Positions 23,551 to 31,765 are shown, counted from the stretch's first letter. The stretch is DNA of 33,493 nt from RGIG6291 sp964602275 (GCA_964602275.1 CAZRQF010000005.1:1-33493); one strand, 5' to 3'. Notes: generated from the letters alone by a model not told the origin. Program-made: numbers and translations.

Positions 23551-24075
23551 TTATTTTTCTTGTAACTCAGATGTGCAATGTGGACATCTAGTTGCATCTA
23601 TATGAATAGTTGTTTTACAAAATGGACATTCTTTTGTTGTAACTGGCTCTGGTGCAACATTTTTCTTCTTTCTAGGCACAAGTATTTTTTTCATTATTAT
23701 GAAAATAGTTAATGCGATTAGTAAGAAGTCAAGTATAACAGTAATCAAATTACCGTAGTTTAGCGTAAGTGCACCAGCTTCTTGCGCTTCTGCAAGCGTT
23801 GTGTATGTGTTTTCGCCACTTAATACTATAAATAAATTAGTAAAGTCGATTTTGCCAGTAGCTAAACTTACTAGTGGCATAATAATATCGTTAACTAGTG
23901 AGGTAGTTATTTTGCCAAAAGCACCACCGACAACAACACCTATTGCCATGTCGATTAAGTTACCTTTTGTAGCAAATTCTTTAAATTCTGTGATAAAACT
24001 TTTTGTTTTGGTGCTTACCTCTTTAAGGTCAAGGTCTTTTCCCAAAGTTTCTTTAATTTTCTCTTTGTTTTTCAT
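23551..24075 (-). CDS. mscL: Large-conductance mechanosensitive channel with zinc-ribbon tail
   Basis: The product has 174 residues, starting at 24075 behind AAGGAGGA on the minus strand. The core is typical MscL: FKEFATKGNLIDMAIGVVVGGAFGKI (amphipathic N-helix and TM1, the pore-lining helix), SLVNDIIMPLVSL, a short periplasmic loop, and TM2 NLITVILDFLLIALTIFIIMKKI. It opens under membrane tension to release solutes during hypo-osmotic shock. It is longer than the usual 130-150 residues. There is an N-terminal charged extension of about 25 residues and a C-terminal CPFCKT...CPHC (CX2C-X12-CX2C) zinc ribbon after a basic linker. It converges with the ABC-F gene and diverges from the small-protein cluster. 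Confidence 0.95.
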   Translation of the reverse strand: MKNKEKIKETLGKDLDLKEVSTKTKSFITEFKEFATKGNLIDMAIGVVVGGAFGKITTSLVNDIIMPLVSLATGKIDFTNLFIVLSGENTYTTLAEAQEAGALTLNYGNLITVILDFLLIALTIFIIMKKILVPRKKKNVAPEPVTTKECPFCKTTIHIDATRCPHCTSELQEK

Positions 24076-24094
24076 GCTAATTTTCCTCCTTACC

Positions 24095-24111
24095 GATAAA
24101 TTTAATTTATC
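24095..24111. promoter_or_regulatory. Palindrome upstream of mscL
   Basis: GATAAATT-T-AATTTATC is a perfect 17-bp inverted repeat about 20 bp upstream of the mscL start codon, just before its ribosome binding site. It is operator-like, but AT-rich palindromes are common here. Confidence 0.35.
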
Positions 24112-24174
24112 ATAAATCTATGGAAAATACAAGGAAAAATTTTGTAGAAAATTGTTGTTTTTGACGGCTCGAAA

Positions 24175-24203
24175 TTGACATAATGTGAAACACATGCTAT
24201 AAT
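24175..24203 (+). promoter_or_regulatory. Perfect consensus promoter with palindrome in spacer
   Basis: TTGACA (24175-24180), 17-bp spacer, TATAAT (24198-24203). The spacer contains ATGTG-AAA-CACAT (24183-24195), a perfect inverted repeat where a repressor would block RNA polymerase. It reads towards the small-protein genes at 24260, 24528 and 24919. Confidence 0.85.
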
Positions 24204-24259
24204 CATGACGATGTGATATGATTTTAAGACCTTGAAATAATTTTGAGGGAGGTAGTCTT

Positions 24260-24478
24260 ATGAAACGGAAGGCTTTTACACTTTTGAATTTTTTGAGTTT
24301 GATAGCTTTTACTTTTGCTTTAAATTTTGAGGTAGCGTTTGCTGATGGTTCAACTTCTAATGACGATTTTACAAAAGCTCGGTTGCTTGTGACATGTGTT
24401 TTGATTTTGATTGCACTTGTTTTTCTCTTGACAGATAGGGTGTATCGAAAATATAAGGAGCGATTTAAGCGTAAGTGA
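24260..24478 (+). CDS. Small membrane protein, unknown function
   Basis: The product has 72 residues, from ATG 24260 behind GGGAGG. It has a signal-type N-terminus (MKRKAFTLLNFLSLIAFTFALNFEVAFA) ending in a likely AFA-D cleavage site, a short polar stretch, one transmembrane helix (about 44-60), and a very basic tail (RVYRKYKERFKRK) predicted to be cytoplasmic. No family is recognised. It contains two of the rare in-frame CGG codons in the window. It is first of three small genes after a consensus promoter. The next gene is 49 nt downstream and has the same signal plus single-helix layout, so the two may act together in the envelope. Confidence 0.65.
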   Translation: MKRKAFTLLNFLSLIAFTFALNFEVAFADGSTSNDDFTKARLLVTCVLILIALVFLLTDRVYRKYKERFKRK

Positions 24479-24527
24479 GTGGACATTTAATAGAAGTTAA
24501 GACATTTTTTAAGGAGGGGGATTTCTT

Positions 24528-24872
24528 ATGAAGTGGTTCTTGAGAAGTTGCTCATTGCTTTTGGTGGTGCTTTTTGTCGCTTGCTTGTTTAATAGTGTTG
24601 CGTGTGCTACTTCTGCTGCGGAAGCAAAGCCTAAAATTCCAATTGTGGATGAAAATGATAAGATAAGTGACTTTTGGATTACACCGTTTATACCATTTGT
24701 GTTACTTCTTATTTATTTGGTAGTTATAATATTTATGATTGTTTCTCGTTTCAAAAATAAAAAAGCGAAAGAGAATTATAAAAATAAATACTATCCAGTT
24801 AATAATTACTATCCAGGTACTCATTATGATAAATGCTATAATCATTTAAGATATAGAAATCATGATAACTGA
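24528..24872 (+). CDS. Small membrane protein, unknown function
   Basis: The product has 114 residues, from ATG 24528 behind AAGGAGGGGG. It has a signal peptide (MKWFLRSCSLLLVVLFVACLFNSVACA), with a possible lipoprotein-like but non-canonical Cys region. A short extracellular stretch (KPKIPIVDENDKISDFW) is followed by one transmembrane helix (ITPFIPFVLLLIYLVVIIFMIV), a basic segment (RFKNKKAKENYKNK) and a Tyr/Asn/His-rich tail (YYPVNNYYPGTHYDKCYNHLRY). No family is recognised. The topology matches the preceding gene. Confidence 0.65.
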   Translation: MKWFLRSCSLLLVVLFVACLFNSVACATSAAEAKPKIPIVDENDKISDFWITPFIPFVLLLIYLVVIIFMIVSRFKNKKAKENYKNKYYPVNNYYPGTHYDKCYNHLRYRNHDN

Positions 24873-24918
24873 TAATAAGACTTTGCAGAGCTCAAACTTA
24901 AAAGCGAGGTGAATATCG

Positions 24919-25170
24919 ATGGGATATGAACTTACTTGTAAATGTTGTAATGCTCAACTGGGATTTGTAAATACTGTGAGTAGCAGGACTTTTTCAAGTA
25001 GTTGTCATGTAAGCTTTTGTGAAATTGTTACTTGGAATAAGCAAACAGAGTTTAAAACTTGTGGAAAGTATCCGAATAATTATGATGTGATTTGCTATGA
25101 ATGCGGTACGGTACACTTGGTGTATGGTATGGAAAATGGTAAAAAATATATACTGCGTAGAAAAAAGTAA
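24919..25170 (+). CDS. Small Cys-rich, zinc-ribbon-like protein
   Basis: The product has 83 residues, from ATG 24919 behind AAAGCGAGGTG. It opens with LTCKCCNAQLGF, has further cysteines (SSSCHVSFCEI, KTCGKY) and a second pair VICYECGTVHLVYG, then a basic C-terminus. The CxCC and CxxC pairs about 45 residues apart suggest a zinc ribbon, probably cytoplasmic because there is no signal peptide. No specific family is recognised. It is the last gene before a strong terminator. Confidence 0.6.
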   Translation: MGYELTCKCCNAQLGFVNTVSSRTFSSSCHVSFCEIVTWNKQTEFKTCGKYPNNYDVICYECGTVHLVYGMENGKKYILRRKK

Positions 25171-25175
25171 ATTTT

Positions 25176-25207
25176 AAAATGCGAGAAGAAATTTCTCGCA
25201 TTTTTTT
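25176..25207 (+). terminator. Intrinsic terminator of the small-protein cluster
   Basis: AAATGCGAGAA pairs with TTCTCGCATTT (core 25181-25187 with 25193-25199), then a long T-run. Confidence 0.9.
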
Positions 25208-25232
25208 ATGCTTTATAGAATGTTGAAAATGG

Positions 25233-25261
25233 TTGCAGTTGTATGTGAAAAAAGGTATAAT
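25233..25261 (+). promoter_or_regulatory. Promoter of the dlt-like operon
   Basis: TTGCAG (25233-25238), 17-bp spacer, TATAAT (25256-25261), 25 bp before the TTG start. Confidence 0.7.
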
Positions 25262-25285
25262 TAGTCATTGTAAGGTGGTGATTTT

Positions 25286-26809
25286 TTGCAGAGAAATGTT
25301 TTGGAATATTTAGAGATGTCTTCTAAAAATTTTCCTGATAAGGTTGCATATACGGATGAGAATGTATCGGTGACTTTTTCAGAATTTAGAGATAATGCAA
25401 AGTCTGTTGCTATGCAGATTTTAAATAAAATAGATTGTATAAATGCTCCTATTGCTGTTTTAGTTGATAGGAATGTTAAAAGTTTGATTAATTTTATGGG
25501 TGTTTTATATAGTGCTAATTTTTATGTTCCTATTGATAATAAGATGCCACTTCAGAGAATTGAAAAGGTGTTAGAGCAGCTTAATCCCGCTCTTATTATT
25601 TATGGCGAGGGCGATGAAGGCGTAGCTACTAATTTTGCTGATAATTATAATGTGCTTAAAGTTAGCGAATATGATTATACAAGTATTGATGATGATATGC
25701 TTAATTTAAGAATTAATAAGATTTTAGATATTGATCCTGTTTATGTCATTTTTACTTCTGGTTCTACTGGTATGCCAAAAGGAATTGTTATTGCACATAG
25801 AAATGTTATTGATTTTATTGATTGGATGGCTGTAACTTGCAGCTTTTCAAGTGATGATGTCATGGCAAATCAAGCACCGTTTTATTTTGATTTATCTGTT
25901 AAGGATATATATATTACCATGAAAATGGGTGCTACTATGCATATTTTGTCTAGGAAGCAATTAATGTTTCCGATTGTTTTGGTTAAATATTTGAATGAGA
26001 AAAAAGTTACTTCGCTTATTTGGGCGACTTCTGCGTTTAATCTTATTTCTAATTCAAAGGTTTTAGAAAGCGTAGTGCCAAGCTATGTTAATAAGGTTAT
26101 TCTTGGTGGCGAAGCATTGCTTGCTAAGCACTTAAATGTTTGGAGAAAAGCTTTGCCAAATGCCAAATATATTAATTTGTATGGCCCTACTGAGGTTACT
26201 GTTGATTGTACTTATTATATTGTGGATAGAGAGTATAAAGATGAAGAAGCTATACCGATTGGAAAAGCTTGTGAAAATAAAGAGGTTATGCTGCTTGACG
26301 AAAATTTGAAAGTTGTAGAAGACGGTATGCCTGGCGAAATTTGTGTTAGAGGTACGGGAATTGCTAAAGGTTATTATGCTGACGAGGAAAAGACCAATTT
26401 AGCATTTATACAAAATCCGTTGAACAAATATTATAGAGATGTTGTTTACAGAACGGGCGATATTGGAATAAAGAATAAAGATGGTTTGATTGTGTTTCAG
26501 TCACGAAAAGACGGTCAAATTAAGCATATGGGATATAGAATTGAACTAGGAGAAATTGAGAGAGCTGTAAATAGTTTTGAGAAAATTAGTGCTGCTGTTT
26601 GCTTATTTGATAGTGATAAAGATAAAATTGTTTGCGTGTATGAGGGTGATACAGATAGTAAAGAGATAATTGCTCATGTGCAAGATATTATTCCTAAATA
26701 TATGTATCCAAATATAATCATTAAAATGGAAAGAATGCCTTATAATGCTAATGGAAAGATTGATAGAGTTTTAATAAAGGAGAAATATTTTAGTGATAAA
26801 GATAGATAG
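25286..26809 (+). CDS. DltA-like/NRPS-type adenylation enzyme
   Basis: The product has 507 residues, starting at TTG 25286 behind AAGGTGGTGA. It belongs to the ANL superfamily: A3 loop FTSGSTGMPKG (about 155-165), A5 NLYGPTE, A7 YRTGDIG, A8 KHMGYRIELGEIE and A10 NGKIDR with the catalytic Lys (about 490). Expected reaction: ATP-dependent adenylation of an acid, probably an amino acid, and loading onto the ACP encoded two genes downstream. The pocket segment APFYFDLSVKD resembles DltA. However, at the place where DltA has the Cys that senses D-alanine (SFxxMC) there is SAFNLIS, with Ser. So D-alanine may not be the substrate. It is not a full NRPS, as it has no condensation or carrier domain. 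Confidence 0.85.
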   Translation: MQRNVLEYLEMSSKNFPDKVAYTDENVSVTFSEFRDNAKSVAMQILNKIDCINAPIAVLVDRNVKSLINFMGVLYSANFYVPIDNKMPLQRIEKVLEQLNPALIIYGEGDEGVATNFADNYNVLKVSEYDYTSIDDDMLNLRINKILDIDPVYVIFTSGSTGMPKGIVIAHRNVIDFIDWMAVTCSFSSDDVMANQAPFYFDLSVKDIYITMKMGATMHILSRKQLMFPIVLVKYLNEKKVTSLIWATSAFNLISNSKVLESVVPSYVNKVILGGEALLAKHLNVWRKALPNAKYINLYGPTEVTVDCTYYIVDREYKDEEAIPIGKACENKEVMLLDENLKVVEDGMPGEICVRGTGIAKGYYADEEKTNLAFIQNPLNKYYRDVVYRTGDIGIKNKDGLIVFQSRKDGQIKHMGYRIELGEIERAVNSFEKISAAVCLFDSDKDKIVCVYEGDTDSKEIIAHVQDIIPKYMYPNIIIKMERMPYNANGKIDRVLIKEKYFSDKDR

Positions 26810-27599
26810 GTATGAAACTATTTCTAAACTTATTTTAAGCGAGTTTAAAAAAGGTGTTGCAACAAATAATTTTTTATCAAAAGAGGATTTGGAAGCTGAA
26901 ATAAAAAATGGTAGCTTATATGCACATAAGTTTGATGGTGGTTTGCTTATTTTAAGAGAAAGAGAAAATCACTATGTATTAAATTATTATATAAATAATT
27001 TTGATACAAATATTGATAAGACTTTTTTAAAAGATGTAGTAGTTGAAATAGTTAGTAGAGAAGAAAGAGATAGTAGCAAAGAGATTGTATCGTATTTTAA
27101 AAGTCAAGGGTATGAAATTTGCTTAGAACGAGTAAGGTATGTAAATAACTTTTGTGAAAATGTTAGTTGCGATATAACGGATAAAATACAATTGTGCAAA
27201 AGTGAAGATAGCTCTTTTGTCATGCAAATGCTTAAAGAAAATTTTAATCCCTATACAGGATGTATTCCTATAATGGATAGTTTTTTAAAAGACATTGAAT
27301 GTGGAAATGTTTATATCTATAAAAATGATAAGATAGAAGGCGTTTTACATGTGCGAAAAGGAAAGGTTTCTTCTGAAATAAAGCATTTGGTGGTTTTTGA
27401 AAGTGAGAGAAATAAAGGGATTGCAACAAAGCTAGTAAGTAGATATTTTCTCGATGATACTGCCAAGAAAAAGACTGTGTGGACTGGAAAAGAAAATATT
27501 GCAGCTAGAAAGTTTTATGAAAAAGTAGGATATGAATTAGATGGATATAAATCAGTAGTTTTGAAAAGAAAGGAATGTAAAAATGGAAAAATTAGTTGA
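26793..27599 (+). CDS. GNAT-family N-acyltransferase in the dlt-like operon
   Basis: The product has 268 residues. It starts at GTG 26793, overlapping the adenylation gene by 17 nt, with AAAGGAG inside that gene, so translation is coupled. The C-terminal 140 residues form a GNAT domain: acetyl-CoA-binding motif A SERNKGIATKLV and the terminal NIAARKFYEKVGYELDGY. The N-terminal 120 residues are less conserved and may be a second, degenerate GNAT-like lobe. A GNAT is not part of a standard dltABCD operon. Here it could acylate the amino group of the activated amino acid, or transfer an acyl or aminoacyl group from the ACP. The substrate is inferred only from context. Confidence 0.75.
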   Translation: MIKIDRYETISKLILSEFKKGVATNNFLSKEDLEAEIKNGSLYAHKFDGGLLILRERENHYVLNYYINNFDTNIDKTFLKDVVVEIVSREERDSSKEIVSYFKSQGYEICLERVRYVNNFCENVSCDITDKIQLCKSEDSSFVMQMLKENFNPYTGCIPIMDSFLKDIECGNVYIYKNDKIEGVLHVRKGKVSSEIKHLVVFESERNKGIATKLVSRYFLDDTAKKKTVWTGKENIAARKFYEKVGYELDGYKSVVLKRKECKNGKIS

Positions 27600-27801
27600 T
27601 ATTTTAAAAGAATTAAGACCTGACATTGATATAGAAAGCAAGAGCTTAGTTGATGATGGCGTGTTGGATTCGTTTGATATTGTAACATTGGTAGGCGAAC
27701 TTACAGATGCATTTTCAATTGATATTGGAGTTGAAGATATTGTGCCTGAAAATTTTAATTCGGTAGATGCTATTATGGCGTTGATAAATAGTAAAGCGTA
27801 G
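27583..27801 (+). CDS. Acyl/aminoacyl carrier protein (DltC-like)
   Basis: The product has 72 residues, from ATG 27583, overlapping the GNAT gene by 17 nt, with AAAGGA upstream. It is an acidic helical carrier with the phosphopantetheine attachment motif DDGVLDSFDIV, Ser30, equivalent to LDS in DltC. It should be charged by the adenylation enzyme and hand its thioester to the MBOAT protein encoded 9 nt downstream. The length (72) is close to DltC (about 78). Confidence 0.9.
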   Translation: MEKLVDILKELRPDIDIESKSLVDDGVLDSFDIVTLVGELTDAFSIDIGVEDIVPENFNSVDAIMALINSKA

Positions 27802-27809
27802 GTGACGAG

Positions 27810-29348
27810 ATGTCATTAGTTTCAGTAGAGTTTATAGTGTTTGTAGCTATAAGTTTATTGCTTTATTATGTTTTGCCTAAAAAATTTCAATGGATAATGC
27901 TTTTAATGTCTAGTATGTTGTTTTATTTAACTGGTGGAGTAAGTGGTGTTTTTTATTTACTTTTTACTACTTTTACAACATATTTTGCTGGAATATTACT
28001 TGGAAGATATAATAAAGAAGATAAAAATGTGGCTGAAATAACAAAAAAGAAAAAGCGTTTGGTGGTTTTGGTTACTACTGTATTAAATTTTGGGATATTG
28101 TTTTTCTTAAAATATTGGAATCCATTAGCAGATATGATAAACAATGTTTTGAAATTTGAAAAAATCAATAGATTGGAGTTAATACTTCCGCTTGGAATTT
28201 CTTTTTATATGTTTCAGTCTATTGGATATGTAATAGATGTTTATAGAAATAAATATGAACCAGAAAAAAATATATTTAAATATATGCTTTTTACATCTTT
28301 CTTCCCGCAAATGGTACAAGGACCTATTAGCAGGTTTGATTCGTTAGGTAACGAACTATATGCAGAGCATAAATTTTCGTGGGACAATTTAAAAGATGGA
28401 ATACAGTTATTAATGCTTGGGTATTTTAAAAAGTTGGTAATTGCAGATAGAGCTGCGATAGTTGTAAATGCTGTAATTTATGATTATGCAAATCAAAGTG
28501 GCTCAATTATATTAATTGCGATGATTTTGTATTGCATTCAATTATATTGCGACTTTTCGGGTGGAATAGATGTAACAAGAGCTGTGGCAAAAATGTTTGG
28601 AATAACACTAGTAGATAATTTTAAAAGACCATTCTTTTCGACAACACTTACAGACTTTTGGCGTAGATGGCATATTAGTTTGGGTTCGTGGATGAAAGAC
28701 TATTTGTTTTTCCCATTATCAGTTTCAAAACCATTCGTTAAGTTTGGAAAGTTTGTAAGAAAACATATAAAAGGCAAAGCTGGCAAGATACTTCCTGTTT
28801 CATTAATTACATTTATAGTGTATTTTACTATCGGAATATGGCATGGTGGAAGCCTTAAGTATATTGCATTTGGCTTTTGGAATGGAGCTTTGATAACGCT
28901 GGGATTACTTTTAGAACCACTGTTTATAAAATTAAAGCAAAAGCTAAATATTAGCAATGATAACAAAATGTTTTATGTGTTTAGAATAATTAGGACACTA
29001 ATTATAGTGCTAATTGGTAGATATATTACAAGAGCACCAAGATTATTATCGGCTTTTGAAATGCTTAAAATTACTGTTTTTAATTTTGAATTATCAAGTG
29101 TATTTAATGGAACTTTACTAAACTTTGGTATAACACTTATGGATTATATTATTATTGCTGTTGGAACATTATTTATATTGATAATTGAAGCAATTGACGA
29201 ATATGGTATTGGAGTTAGAAAAATGGTGGATAGACAAAAACCTATTGTTCAATGGATAGTAATTATGGTTAGTATACTAACTTTGACTATTTTGGGAATA
29301 TGCAGGGGAAACTATATAGCTTCAGAATTTATATATAAACAATTTTAG
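27810..29348 (+). CDS. MBOAT acyltransferase (DltB/AlgI-like)
   Basis: The product has 512 residues, from ATG 27810 behind GGTGACGAG. It is a multi-pass membrane protein of the AlgI/DltB type: repeated hydrophobic helices, LGISFYMFQSIGYVIDVY, FFPQMVQGPISRF, DFWRRWHISLGSWM and the catalytic motif GIWHGGSLKYIAFGFWNG with His about 345. The family forms a pore-like funnel through which an acyl or aminoacyl group is moved from a carrier or CoA to an extracellular acceptor. It is somewhat longer than DltB (about 400) and nearer to AlgI in size (about 500). Its ACP partner lies immediately upstream and the presumed extracellular partner immediately downstream. Confidence 0.9.
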   Translation: MSLVSVEFIVFVAISLLLYYVLPKKFQWIMLLMSSMLFYLTGGVSGVFYLLFTTFTTYFAGILLGRYNKEDKNVAEITKKKKRLVVLVTTVLNFGILFFLKYWNPLADMINNVLKFEKINRLELILPLGISFYMFQSIGYVIDVYRNKYEPEKNIFKYMLFTSFFPQMVQGPISRFDSLGNELYAEHKFSWDNLKDGIQLLMLGYFKKLVIADRAAIVVNAVIYDYANQSGSIILIAMILYCIQLYCDFSGGIDVTRAVAKMFGITLVDNFKRPFFSTTLTDFWRRWHISLGSWMKDYLFFPLSVSKPFVKFGKFVRKHIKGKAGKILPVSLITFIVYFTIGIWHGGSLKYIAFGFWNGALITLGLLLEPLFIKLKQKLNISNDNKMFYVFRIIRTLIIVLIGRYITRAPRLLSAFEMLKITVFNFELSSVFNGTLLNFGITLMDYIIIAVGTLFILIIEAIDEYGIGVRKMVDRQKPIVQWIVIMVSILTLTILGICRGNYIASEFIYKQF

Positions 29349-29357
29349 GAGGTAGTG

Positions 29358-31184
29358 ATGACATCGAAAAAATGGTGTATTATGTTTTTTTGTTCTGTTA
29401 TACTGGTTGCGGTATTATATGCACTTTTTAATGTTCTTGTTGACCCTTTTGGTGTGTTTGGAGATAAGGTTTTTAATTGGTATTCGTACAACATGACGAA
29501 TAATCCGAGAGTTGCGAAAACGGTGTATTTAGATAAGCATCATAATGAGTATGACTCGTATATAATTGGTTGCTCTTCGACAAGCTCATTTCCAACAGAA
29601 ACATTAAATAAATATTTTGATGCAAAGTTTTATAATTTGATAATGTATGGTGCGGATATGCTAGATGTTGAAAAAACATCTAAGTATATAATTGATAATT
29701 ATGAAGTTAAGAACTTGATTTTGAATGTGTATATATCAAATGGTTACAAATATGATGAAGAAGAGGATAATTTAACAAGAAACTTGCATACAAAAGTAGG
29801 CGGAGAAAATCCTATATCGTTTTATAGTAGGTATATGTTTTTGGATATGCAATATTCGTTTGAAAAAATAAAGGCAAAAATTGACGATACATATTTGACT
29901 AAACCTAGTGATGTATTTAATGCGGAAACTGGTGCTTATGATAAAAAAGTTAGAGATATAGAGCCAATAGGTAATTTAGAAAAATATTTGGAGGCGTATC
30001 CTGTATTTAAAAATTATCCTAAAGAAAGCATATCGCTTACTGCAATTGATAATACCGTAGAAAGTGTAAGAAGAATAAAAGAGATGTGCGATGAAAATGG
30101 CGTGAACTTAGTTGTTATAATGTCACCAGTATATGAAAAATATTTAGAATATTTTTCAAAAGAAGATGTAAAAAGTTTTTATACAAAACTTGCAGAAGTT
30201 ACGCCGTATTGGGATTTTACTACAAGCATAGTAAGTAAAGAGGCACGATATTTTTATGATGAAACACACTTTAGAAACGCAGTAGGAAATATGGCGATAG
30301 CAAAAATTGCAGGAGATAGCAATGTATATACTCCACAAGATTTCGGCACATATGTAACAAATGAAAATGTAGATTTACATGTAGATACTTTGTGGACTAT
30401 TGATAATAGCGAAGAATATATTGCCAAAGTGCCAATTATCATGTATCATAATATTGTTCAAAATCCGGTAGAAGATAGTGAAATATCGGCTGAAAGATTT
30501 GAAGAACAAATAAAAAGACTGCACGATGATGGGTATACAGCCGTTTTACTGCAAGATTTGGTTGAATATGTAGAAAAAGGAAAAGAACTTCCTGAAAAGC
30601 CAATATGCATAACATTTGATGATGGATATTTAAGCAATTATGAGATAGCGTATCCGATACTTAAAAAATATAATATGAAAGCTACGATATTTGTTATTGG
30701 CTCAACAGTTGGTTGCCTAACTAATTATAAAGATACAAGTTATCCGATAACACCTCACTTTACAAGTGAGCAAGCAGAAGAAATGGTAAGGTCAGGTGTA
30801 ATATCAATACAAAGTCACACATATGATATGCACCAATGGAAACCATATGAAAATACGGATAAACCAAGAGAAAATATATTGAAATTTGCAGATGAAACTG
30901 AGACGGAATATATGAATATCTTAAAAGAAGATAATTTAAAAATGAAAAAACTAATAGAACAATTAGGTGACGAATTAATAGCTCTTGCATATCCATCTGG
31001 AAAATATGAAACATTGACAAATGTTGTGTTAAACGAAAGTGGCGTGAAAGTAACATTATCAATAGAAACAGGCAATAACACAATAATTAAAGGACTTGCA
31101 CAAAGCTTGTATGCTTTAAATAGGTTTAACATGTGTGAGCGAGTAACTGCGGACGAAATGATAGAATTAATCGAGGAGGACTAA
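29358..31184 (+). CDS. Fused SGNH (DltD/AlgJ-like) and polysaccharide deacetylase protein
   Basis: The product has 608 residues. ATG 29358 is preferred over GTG 29355 because AGGAGG (29347-29352) is then correctly spaced. One N-terminal transmembrane helix (about 7-27) anchors it outside the cell. The first half is SGNH/DltD-like: YIIGCSSTSSF has the nucleophile region Ser73-76, and YDETHF has Asp301 and His304 as the catalytic D-x-x-H. The second half is a NodB deacetylase: VPIIMYHNI, TFDDGY with Asp421/422, SHTYDMH with metal ligands His487 and His492 (PgaB/IcaB-like spacing) and AYPSGKY near 546. It thus joins an ester-handling domain with an N-deacetylase. The gene begins 9 nt after the MBOAT gene. 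Substrate is inferred to be an envelope glycan. Confidence 0.85.
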   Translation: MTSKKWCIMFFCSVILVAVLYALFNVLVDPFGVFGDKVFNWYSYNMTNNPRVAKTVYLDKHHNEYDSYIIGCSSTSSFPTETLNKYFDAKFYNLIMYGADMLDVEKTSKYIIDNYEVKNLILNVYISNGYKYDEEEDNLTRNLHTKVGGENPISFYSRYMFLDMQYSFEKIKAKIDDTYLTKPSDVFNAETGAYDKKVRDIEPIGNLEKYLEAYPVFKNYPKESISLTAIDNTVESVRRIKEMCDENGVNLVVIMSPVYEKYLEYFSKEDVKSFYTKLAEVTPYWDFTTSIVSKEARYFYDETHFRNAVGNMAIAKIAGDSNVYTPQDFGTYVTNENVDLHVDTLWTIDNSEEYIAKVPIIMYHNIVQNPVEDSEISAERFEEQIKRLHDDGYTAVLLQDLVEYVEKGKELPEKPICITFDDGYLSNYEIAYPILKKYNMKATIFVIGSTVGCLTNYKDTSYPITPHFTSEQAEEMVRSGVISIQSHTYDMHQWKPYENTDKPRENILKFADETETEYMNILKEDNLKMKKLIEQLGDELIALAYPSGKYETLTNVVLNESGVKVTLSIETGNNTIIKGLAQSLYALNRFNMCERVTADEMIELIEED

Positions 31185-31185
31185 A

Positions 31186-31728
31186 ATGAAGGAAGAATTT
31201 ATAGAATTGTTAAGAGGTGTAAATAGAGAAGGAATAAATGATTTAATAGATTTTTTAGAAAAGACAGATTTTTATATAGCACCTGCAAGTACTAGATTCC
31301 ATTTAGCATATGAGGGCGGACTTTTAGAGCATAGCATAAATGTTTATAAAGCTTTGAAAGAACTTACAAATGGAGAATGGTCAGAGGATACATTAAGAGT
31401 TGTAGGACTTTTGCATGATATTTGTAAGATTAATCAATATAAAGTTGAAATGAGAAACAAGAAAAATGAGCAAGGCGAATGGGTAAAAGAACCATACTAT
31501 ACAACTGATGATATGATGCCGCTTGGACATGGCGAAAAATCAGTAATGATAATTTCAGAATTTATAAAGCTTACAAAAGAAGAATTATATGCAATAAGAT
31601 GGCATATGGGAGGCTATGAAGCGAAAGAAAATTATGGCTACATAGCTAAGGCATATGAAAAATATCCTTTGGCTGTATATGCACATATGGCGGACTTGAA
31701 AGCTACATATGTGATGGAAACTAGATAA
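31186..31728 (+). CDS. HD-domain phosphohydrolase
   Basis: The product has 180 residues, from ATG 31186 behind GAGGAGGA, one base after the previous stop, so it is in the same operon. The metal-binding residues of an HD domain are in order: GLLEHSINV, VGLLHDICKI (HD), LGHGEKS, IRWHMGG and AHMADLKATY. It resembles the HD part of YhaM-type proteins but lacks an OB domain. It would hydrolyse a phosphoester, perhaps a nucleotide or nucleic acid. Why it sits with envelope genes is unclear, and it may simply be co-transcribed. Confidence 0.8.
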   Translation: MKEEFIELLRGVNREGINDLIDFLEKTDFYIAPASTRFHLAYEGGLLEHSINVYKALKELTNGEWSEDTLRVVGLLHDICKINQYKVEMRNKKNEQGEWVKEPYYTTDDMMPLGHGEKSVMIISEFIKLTKEELYAIRWHMGGYEAKENYGYIAKAYEKYPLAVYAHMADLKATYVMETR

Positions 31729-31731
31729 ATT

Positions 31732-31765
31732 AAAAAAGTCACTTCAAATACGAAGTGACTTTTTT
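31732..31765. terminator. Bidirectional terminator
   Basis: AGTCACTTC (from about 31737) pairs with GAAGTGACT (31752-31760), flanked by an A-run and a T-run. It serves both the HD gene and the convergent ClpX-like gene. Confidence 0.9.

Noticed and set aside
24260..24382. CGG as an unassigned or reassigned codon that would explain both frame breaks
   Set aside because: CGG occurs in frame at 24266 and 24380 and in the ClpX-like gene in Arg-compatible places, so it is rare but apparently used.
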